Below, one piece after another: positions 56,301-64,000 of a DNA stretch of 64,000 bases (positions are counted from its first letter, which is position 1; every line of letters starts with the position of its first letter). The stretch covers positions 186,001-250,000 of the forward strand of contig JASKOT010000002.1 in NCBI GenBank assembly GCA_032158125.1. Direction: 5' to 3'. This stretch comes from Papiliotrema nemorosa. Lineage: Eukaryota > Basidiomycota > Tremellomycetes > Tremellales > Rhynchogastremaceae. A model generated the notes under the pieces. That model did not search any database, had not been told where the DNA came from, and saw nothing but the letters and a program-made list of their open reading frames with translations. The translations under genes and the position numbers were made by a program.

Positions 56301-57760
56301 GTCCAAGAAGCTAGAGGTCCGGGATTCGGTTGATGAGCTGGATTCGTTCCAAACGGCCAAGAAGGTCAGCATGGCGCAAATGTGCTCGTACAACTGCTGA
56401 CCAGGTGTAGGACGCCGAATCGGCCATCTCCAGAATGGAAGCTTCGCGTGAAGTCAGCAGCAACGGATTAGAGGAATATCGCGTCTCTGTACAGAAATTC
56501 CAAGACGAGATCTCCGGCTACGATGAGCAATTGGAGACATTCGGTCCTGCAAGGGAGGCAAAGCTGGTACGTTCAAGATCACGTTGCGGTCTCGAGGCTA
56601 CTCAATTGATTTTTAGGACGCTGTGGCACGATTGTTGACGGCCCGGGCCCACGCGCAAAGGGCCACAATGCATTATCGCAGCGCTGCCAATACGCACAAT
56701 GTCAAAGTGACGCGTTCCGAAGAGGACTTGGCCCTTAAATCTCAGGAAGTCGACGTAAGTCACTACCTGTCATCGAGCGTCGTTCCTAATAGCTGTAGGA
56801 TTGGACAGCTCAAGCTCTCGCAGTCTGTCCCCGTGTGGAGACTAGGAGGAAGTCGAGCAGGATTCTGCAGGACAAGCAAGTGACAGAAAAAGCTTTGGCT
56901 GAGTCCCAAAAACAGTGCGCTTGGCTTGCGGGCGAGCTGATGCATCAGAACCGGGGAATCAAGCGAAGTTCTCTGGGCACGATATCGAGAGCTGAACGAG
57001 CAATTGAGAGCTCAAGAAGAACAAGCCAAGATGTTCATGCAATACAGCAGCGTAAGTAATCACCCGCAGAAGTTTCGCGAGCTCACTCTATAGGCGCTCG
57101 AGAGAGCCGTAACTGAGCGCACGAACTGGTGGGTAGAGATGAGAGCGCACACCTCGACCCGTGCTCGTTCATTGTTCATCACCTACCTGCAAAAGCGAGG
57201 CTTCGAGGGGAAACTTCACTTCAACCATGAATACAATACTCTCAACATCAGGGTGTGTTGCAACACCGCGACTATAATGGCCATACCTGACGTTTAGGTC
57301 ATTCCCACTCGACCGAATAGGGAGAAGGGATCACAAGCCCCGACGCAGGTCTTTGAAGTGCCAAAGAACCTGTCGGGAGGGGAGCGATCATTCTCAACAG
57401 TCGCCCTGCTGCTCTCCCTGTGGGACGTGGCGACCTGTCCTGTGCGATGTCTGGATGAATGGGACGTCTTCTTGGATTCGGTTAATCGGGGTATCGCAGC
57501 TAAGATGTTGATCGACGGCGCTCTCGAGAGCTTGGGCAAGCAGTATATTCTGATCACACCTCAGGTGAGTGAAGGGCGTCTGTAGAAGTGCGAAAGCTGA
57601 AGAATGTAGGACATGTCGGGAATCACGATCCAGGGTCCGGATCAGAAGATTATCCGACTGGGCGACCCGGAACGAGGGCAGTGAGTGATAATTCGCGGCA
57701 CGGAAAACCTGTGAAGCTGAGTCTGGCAGATCTACTCTGAATTTTGCGCCTTCAGGATAG
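53315..57760 (+). CDS. SMC6: SMC6, Smc5/6 complex ATPase
   Basis: Twenty-one exons (first 53315-53395, last 57730-57760) give 1196 residues with consistent phases. Others include 53762-53876, 53915-54020, 54970-55535, 56073-56364 and 57298-57564. An acidic N-terminus precedes VIVQNFMNHKN and Walker A GHNGSGKS (about 150-157, split by an intron inside the Ser codon). Coiled coils flank the hinge (HSKPIGPLGMRVQLLD, then WGGDRFDFSSGDFSRFG). The C-terminal head has LSGGERSFSTV and Walker B CLDEWDVFLD, ending RGQSTLNFAPSG. Smc5/6 acts in recombination, replication-fork stability and rDNA maintenance. Walker B has DEW where DEF is usual. Exon 56073-56364 contains a strong-looking GTGAGT donor at 56188, but removing the nearest AG-ended segment (41 nt) would break the frame, so it was kept. 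Confidence 0.92.
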
Positions 57761-57956
57761 TTCGAGTGCCTCTGGATAGATCGAATGACCGACGGACGAG
57801 GAGCAGATGAGCCAAATCGCGGCTTATGTACGACCGTGAATGACCTATGATGACAAAAGACAGTAACACAGAAGGGACGTCGATAATGATCCTTATGCAA
57901 ATCATGTGCTCTATGATGTGTCTATTGGCTACATTTTCTAATTTCCCCTTGTCAAA

Positions 57957-59988
57957 TCATATCGTCATCCCCCCCGCCAACACGGAGACGACTGTCAGAA
58001 CCATCGCAGCCCAAGCCGCTACACCAAAACTGCCAACGGCTGATCGGTCCGCTGCGCCCTGACTGCTCTGTGCGGGACTGCTACTCGCTGCGTTTCCACT
58101 CGTCCCACTGGGAGATGCAGTCTGCGTCGATGATGGACCTGAATTTACCTGTCCTCCACCGTACGGCCAAGCGAGCGTATCAGACGAGGGAGGCATCATA
58201 CACGTCAATCCGTTGGCTGTCCCATTCACAAACGCCGTCGTGTCATTGTGCAATTGGGCAATAGCGTTGGGAATGGTTGCGAGGTCGATGGTGACATTGG
58301 TCAAAGTGGGCTGTTCGAACAGAAGGGCAGTTGGGGGATGAGGCGTCTCGATGCCTGTAGTACAGTTGGGCCCGTATGTCCCAATCTGGCATCAGTCTGG
58401 GTCTTGGTCAAAATACAGATTGAGGGACACGGACAAAAGACATGTTCCCGAAGAAAGAGTTGTTTTGCAACAAGAAGTTTTTGGCGCTTGATAGACCCTA
58501 GACTCGTCAGTTCTGCAAAGGGGCGGTAAGGAGTGTGACTGACTATGGCATATGCGAAAGCCCCGGAAAACTTGTTGTTCTTCACAACGGCACCTGTTGT
58601 TTGGTTTGTTCCGTATCGACCGCTGATGGATGAGCCATGTTACAGCTTCAAGACGTTGAAGGCTCACTCGGAGAACCACACTCTAGGTCCGATGGCCTGA
58701 TGATCAGCCTTGAAACCCGAGACGAGAGCATTTTTTCGCTCACAATACCAATTTTGATGATAGCAGATGCGTTGTTCGAGCCAAGGGTATCATTGCCGTA
58801 CTTATCGTTAGCACAACAGGCCATGTTGTGAGAGCCTACCTGGGTCGCATAGCCACCCATGATCGTGTTGTCCTCTACGGTCACGTCGGTAAAGTTGCCT
58901 TCCGGCTCCCATGGAAGGGGATCAACCACTGCTTGTCAGTAACAGTAGAGCACAGAGCGCGATGAACATACTGTTGATACCGCCCAACATCGTTCGCTAA
59001 AAAGGTAAGCAACGCAGTTCGAAAAGGCGACAAGTGACGTACTGTCTTGACGTGGATAGTGTTGTTTCTGATAGTAGACTCGGGCGAGCCAAAAATGACG
59101 ATGCCTAATGCTCAGCTCCCGCAGACAATGAAGCGCGATAACTCACCTCCATCCGTTGCGTCGACTATATCGTTATTCTGCACCAGACTGCTCTGACATG
59201 ATAGACTGATACCGTCTGCCCACTGGGTAATCAGCATTGTCTTCAGGGGTGGGTCGGAAGAAGGCTGACCTCTTGGAACTGATCCGACCCGCAAGGTCCA
59301 ATGTCGTTGTTTTGGATGGTCAAATTTCGACACCTGAATGGCCCTTCCGCACTATATCGTGAGCATATGACCATCGTTTCCAGCTCAAGCTCACATGTGC
59401 ATGCATGACCATCCTCTGAGAGTCAGCATGATACGAAGTCAAATCAGCAAGATTGTACTGACCGAGGATCATAAGACCTGACGTATTCTATCAACTGTCC
59501 ATTGTTTTCTCCGCCAAACTCGATATTTGCCTGCGGTGCCGTGTAAATGTCCGCACCCGCTCTGTTCCCGTTGATCTGGTGGTCAGGATTGAACCCGTCG
59601 TTGAATCGGACAACTCGCCTGAACATTTCTCAGTTTAACGAAATCGAGATTGGCATTGGTCGCTTGGACAGCGGTAGTGACGTTGAAGCCGTTTACCAGC
59701 AACACGGCCCGGGTGTTGTCTGTCGGATACCCTTCTGTCGATATTTCCTTCCGGGTCAGGAGCGCGTCTTTAGGTCGACTCTATGCTTACCTGGCTGATG
59801 TTTGTGTAATTTAATATCTTATCCAAGGCATAGGTCTGACCCGCACACAATGACAAGGTGTATCCCGCTCCTCCGGCAGTCAAGAGCGCTTGCAGGTCGT
59901 CCGTCGATGAAGTGTTGGCCGTGCATGCAGCATTGACGTATGTGGCGAGGGTAGCGAGGACCAAGTTGAACAGATATATAGATTTCAT
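57957..59988 (-). CDS. Secreted GPI-anchored parallel beta-helix protein
   Basis: Fourteen exons (59988-59791, 59747-59619, 59575-59463, 59415-59395, 59351-59270, 59222-59147, 59104-59043, 58996-58972, 58928-58840, 58800-58744, 58708-58668, 58622-58544, 58497-58435, 58385-57957) give 487 residues. A signal peptide (MKSIYLFNLVLATLATYV) and a C-terminal Ser/Ala-rich region with a GPI signal bracket a pectin-lyase-like fold. Landmarks of this fungal family appear in order: KLRNVQINGNR, NIEFGGENNGQ, NDIGPCGSDQFQEWADGISL, DATDGGIVIFGSPES, LGGINMVDPLPW, IIKIGI, GAFAYAI, NMSFIGTYGPNC and GLTCMMPP. The enzymatic activity, if any, is unknown; a polysaccharide ligand is likely by fold. Exons of 21 and 25 nt occur, and the second intron (59618-59576) has a GC donor (CAG|GCGAGT). 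Confidence 0.85.
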
Positions 59989-60495
59989 GATGTTTCTCAA
60001 AACGAGCTGACTGTGGGTTGAATAGGGATGTGCGCAGATACGAATGGGACGTGCGGATAGAACGGGGCGGGAGCGAATGCTCAAACGCGGCTCTGTATCC
60101 TGAATAGTTCGAGTCTACCGAATTCGTCAATCGCTGGAAGCTTCCGTGAGTTGATGTAGCCGAGTGGTGATCTTTTGAGCGAATGCAGAATCCGCTGATG
60201 ATTCTGCAACCTTTCAGAATTTATCGAGTGCTATGGTTGTTGTTGTTGATTGTTTCATCGCCCTTGTCCCTCTCGCGCCCTCCGCTGAAACACGCCGCCA
60301 CCAGAAGAGAACAGAGAGAGCGGGATCAAAATCATTCACCCCTTGCAGAGTGCCACATTGGTTTTAATTCCGTCCACCCCCCTGTAGGCGTGGCACCTCT
60401 CCGTCGCGTCCCAGCGCTTCCCATTGACGTCGACAAGCAGCACAGTGGTGGGTATCGACCTAGTCCGTATACAGTTGAGCACCTAGTCCACCACC
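59989..60495. other. Divergent promoter region
   Basis: About 507 bases between the beta-helix protein and SEC21. No gene recognised. Confidence 0.5.
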
Positions 60496-63400
60496 ATGTC
60501 GTTCAAAAAGGACGAAGAGTCGGGCGGAATGTGTAGGTCTGCATCAAGCTCCAGAAGAGCCATAAAACTTACATTGCAGCGTTCTACAATGACAAGACGA
60601 CCGTCATTCAGGAGGCTCGGGTCTTCAACGAGTCTCCCATTTCGCCTAGGAAATGTAGAGCTCTCTTGACAAGGATTATCTACCTGCTCTATGCTGGCGA
60701 GACATTCTCGACGCAAGAGGCTACTACGCTCTTCTTTGGCGTTACCAAGCTGTTTCAACACAAGGATGTGAGTGATCCTCCCTACCTTGATATCCTCCTC
60801 GCTGACCCTGTGATAGAGCGGTCTCCGACAGATGGTCTATCTGGTGATCAAGGAGCTTTCGACTATCGCAGAAGATGTCATCATGGTCACTTCCTCGATC
60901 ATGAAAGACATGCAGTCAAACCATGAAGTCATCTACAGACCCAACGCCATCCGAGCCCTTGCCCGTATCATCGATGTGAGCGAGCACTCCCTCGCGCAAA
61001 AATGACCGCTCATGTCCAGGCTCAATCCGTTCAATCTGTCGAAAGACTCTTCAAATCCGCCCTTGTGGACCGATCTTCTTCCATCTCCTCCGCCTCGCTC
61101 ATTTCCTCTTACCACCTGTACACCCTTTCCCCCACAATCATCAAGCGATGGTCAAACGAAGCACAAGAAGCCGTCAACGCAAAGGCAGTCACGTCGGGTG
61201 GAGGCTATGGATCATCGTACCTCGGAGGCGGCAGTCAAGCTGGTTTCCAAGCGGTGCCTAGCTCGAGCTACATCATGCAGTACCATGCCTTGGGTCTGTT
61301 GTACGTGATGAGGGAGAAGGATAGGATGGCAATCACAAAGATGGTGCAGCAGCTTGGTGCCGGAGGAAAGGGAAGCAGCGTGATCAGGAATCCAATGGCC
61401 ATCTGCATGTTGATTCGATTCGCACGAAAGGTTATGGAAGAGGATCCCAAGTGAGTTGCAAACAGCACGTGAGGAGGAAGTTTGCTCACTCGACAGCGTC
61501 CAAAAGCAGATGCACGAGTACTTGGAGGGTCTGCTGCGACACAAGTCGGACATGGTCAACATCGAAGCCGCTCGAGCCATCTGCGAAATGCGAACCATCT
61601 CGACTGCCGAGCTCTTCCGACCCGTTGCTGGTGAGCCATGCGCCATAAGGTCTGATCATGTTCAGCTGACATCGCAGTGCTCCAACTTTTCCTTACGTCT
61701 CCAAAACCGGTGCTCAAGTTCGCTGCCATCAAGACGCTCAACAAATTGGCGATGACCCAACCTGCAGCTGTCACTGCTTGCAACGTGGACATGGAGAATT
61801 TGATCACCGACTCGAACCGATCCATTGCCACATATGCCATCACCACTCTGCTCAAGGTGAGCATCAAAGGTTGGCAAAACTGATCAGTAGACTGGAAACG
61901 AAGCTTCTGTCGACCGATTGATGAAGCAAATCTCCTCCTTCATGGCCGACATCACCGACGAATTCAAAATCATCGTCGTCGATGCCATCCGCTCGCTTTG
62001 CCTCAAATTCCCAGCCAAGCAAGCTGTCATGCTTTCCTTCTTGTCCGGTGTTCTGCGTGACGAGGGAGGATACGACTTTAAGCACGCCGTCGTCGAGGCC
62101 ATCTTTGACATGATCCGATTCATCAAGGACTGTCGAGAGGCAGCTTTGGCTCACCTGTGCGAGTTCATCGAGGACTGCGAGTTCACCAAACTGTCTGTTC
62201 GGATTCTCCACCTTCTAGGTATTGAAGGACCCAAGACACGCAACCCGACCAAGTTCATCCGATACATCTACAACCGAGTCGTCCTGGAAAACGCGGTCGT
62301 TCGAGCCGCTGCCGTGTCGTCGCTTGCCAAGTTTGGTGTTTGCGTCGAGGATGCGACGGTCATGAAGAGCGTCAACGTGTTGTTGCGAAGGTGTCTGGAT
62401 GACATTGATGACGAGGTCCGAGATCGAGCTGCCATGTACATCAAGGTACTCGAGGAGAAGGCTTTGGCCGATGTCTTTGTCCGAGAGGGTGAGCTGAATG
62501 CTTCACAGCGTGTGACATACGCTGACTTTATCAGAGGCCACATTCTCCCTTGCCGCCCTCGAGAGCGAGCTCGTTTCGTACGTCAAGGACGACTCCCGAC
62601 ATTCATCCGCATTCGACATCAAGTCGGTTCCCAAAGTGTCACGACAGCAAGCTGCCGCAGAGGCTGCCTCTTCCCGACCGTCCCCGCTCGAGTCGATGCA
62701 AGCATCCTCGTCGAAGAATCCCGAACCTTCTCCTGTCGCCACTTCCAACGCCGACGTCCAATCGGCATACTCTACCCAACTGTCAGCCATTCCCGAATTC
62801 CAGTCGTATGGACCTGTTCTCAAATCAACCTCGAAGCCGATCGAGCTCACCGAATCCGAAACGGAATACGTCGTTACCCTTGTCAAGCACATTTTCAAGG
62901 AGCACGTGGTCTTCCAGTACAACGTTTCGAACACCATACCCGACACAGTCCTGGAGCAAGTCACGGTGCTCATGACGCCTGGACCAGAGACTGGTTTGAC
63001 AGAGGACTTTATCATCCCCATCGCGAGTCTTACTTCAGCCAACGGATCAGGACAGGTGTACGTCTCGTTCACACGAGATGAGCCTGCTGCATATGCTGCT
63101 GGTTCGTTTGCCTGTACATTACAATTCGTCAGTAAAGAGGTCGACCCGACAAGTGGAGAGCCAGAGGAGGAGGGATACCAAGACGAGTATCAGGTCGAGG
63201 ACTGTGACTTGGGCGCGGGAGATGTGAGTCCTTGATCTCCCTAACTTGCTTTGAAATCGTACTGACGCTCTAGTACATCACGCCCACTTATGTCACTTTT
63301 GCGAGCGAGTGGGACAAGCTGTCAAGCGCCAGTGCAGTCACCGAGACCTTTGCGCTGTCTTCTTCGGAATCTCTTCGAGGTGAGCCTCCACGCTCAGCTC

Positions 63401-63658
63401 GCTTCGTATATTCGCTAACGTGTAGACGCCTGTAAATCGCTCATCGAGGTGCTCAACATGGAGGCATTGGGCGGAACAGAATCACCTACTTCAAATTCGG
63501 TGCACACGCTCAACCTGTCGGGTATAGTCTCTGGGGGTGGAGGAAAGGTCTTGGCCAGATGCCGAATGACTTTTGCCTCGGGATCAGGTGTAACGTTGGA
63601 GCTGGCGGTAAGGGCGGAGAAGGAGGAAGTGGGTAGGTTGGTCATGGCTGCTATTTAG
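60496..63658 (+). CDS. SEC21: Coatomer gamma subunit (COPI)
   Basis: Ten exons (60496-60532, 60580-60767, 60817-60975, 61020-61450, 61497-61630, 61678-61856, 61891-62488, 62535-63223, 63274-63379, 63426-63658) give 917 residues. The alpha-solenoid trunk shows [76 protein letters not shown] and [21 protein letters not shown], all typical gamma-COP blocks. A Ser/Pro-rich linker (about 560-620) leads to the appendage domain ([18 protein letters not shown] onward). The coatomer coats retrograde Golgi-to-ER vesicles. The first exon codes only twelve residues. Length and order match the family, with nothing missing. Confidence 0.95.
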
Positions 63659-64000
63659 AGTCGCAAAGCAGACAGCTACTTGCGGAAGACAATTTTCGTT
63701 GTGATATATGCATTCGGATATCAGGATTAGCACATGAGGGGAACATATGAGCCTAGCACATGAGGGGAACATATGAGGTGGAGGTGCTCTGCGAGTTACT
63801 CGTAGATCGTACAGGTGACTGGGTTATAGGTAAACTCTTTCTTCGTCAATCAACTATCCATCGCCCTCAACCATGCTCGACGCCTTTATTATCCCCTCAA
63901 GAAGGTAGCACAGACTGCTCAGTAGCTCATAATTGCACATAACATGTCGGCCAAACAAACCACTCCTACCCTCATCCAAGTCCCACACCTATTTTCAATC
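63659..64000. other. Downstream of SEC21, to window edge
   Basis: About 342 bases with a short direct repeat (63725-63776) and no gene I can support. Confidence 0.5.
63725..63776 (+). repeat. Direct repeat downstream of SEC21
   Basis: Two nearly adjacent copies of the sequence AGCACATGAGGGGAACATAT plus the next three bases, separated by a few bases. They probably lie in the SEC21 3' UTR or just beyond it. Confidence 0.85.

Noticed and set aside
57957..63658. A functional cell-surface gene cluster formed by the beta-helix, CRH and small secreted proteins
   Set aside because: The genes are tens of kilobases apart with unrelated housekeeping genes between; shared secretion alone does not make a cluster.
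1..64000. Transposons, CRISPR arrays, rRNA or tRNA genes, viral inserts
   Set aside because: No transposase or reverse-transcriptase motifs, no spaced repeat arrays and no recognisable tRNA A/B boxes or rRNA stretches were seen by eye; a dedicated tRNA scan could still find one in the gaps.

Overview
The window looks like nuclear DNA of a basidiomycetous yeast, most likely a tremellomycete of the Cryptococcus/Kwoniella type. The reasons are dense gene packing on both strands, many very short GT-AG introns (mostly 35-60 nt), a CAP10-type GT90 glycosyltransferase, a CRH-type chitin-glucan transglycosylase and a coatomer/SMC/Aurora repertoire with fungal architectures. The species call is inference; no search could be run. 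Gene models were spliced by hand: for each gene the exon phases were checked to sum to an open reading frame, and protein families were recognised by eye.

Layout. 1-8231 (minus strand): a WD40 protein cut by the left edge, a disordered protein, a gene-poor gap of about 2.2 kb with a TTCAG microsatellite and a G-rich tract, and a RUD3-like golgin. 8463-12254: VPS20 (ESCRT-III), a GNAT acetyltransferase and LAS1 (ITS2 endonuclease). 12462-17378: an orphan intronless gene, a mucin-like single-pass membrane protein and a second orphan intronless gene. 17776-24783: Aurora kinase IPL1, a GPI-anchored CRH-type transglycosylase, a small secreted protein and a membrane protein with an SR-like tail. 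26300-33053: a small Tyr/Gly-rich protein and a very large gene whose product appears to join an Msb1/Mug8-like domain to inositol-pentakisphosphate 2-kinase (IPK1). 33520-48254: NAT4/NAA40, a probable ORC6, a GT90 glycosyltransferase, MSP1, a TVP38-like protein, mitochondrial LON (PIM1) and a multi-pass membrane protein. 48747-52928: three tandem intronless paralogues, related to the orphan at 12462-13697. 53315-63658: SMC6, a GPI-anchored parallel beta-helix protein and SEC21 (gamma-COP).

There is no operon-like functional cluster. Themes recur: secretory traffic (RUD3, VPS20, TVP38, SEC21), cell surface (CRH, GT90, beta-helix protein, mucin-like protein, small secreted protein), chromosome maintenance (IPL1, ORC6, SMC6, NAT4) and mitochondrial quality control (MSP1, PIM1). 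The most unusual items are the apparent Msb1-IPK1 fusion, the four-member intronless orphan family, and splicing oddities: a 15-nt exon coding the CRH catalytic motif, back-to-back splice sites, GC-AG introns and frame-preserving introns without stops. No transposon, rRNA, tRNA, CRISPR array or virus was recognised.
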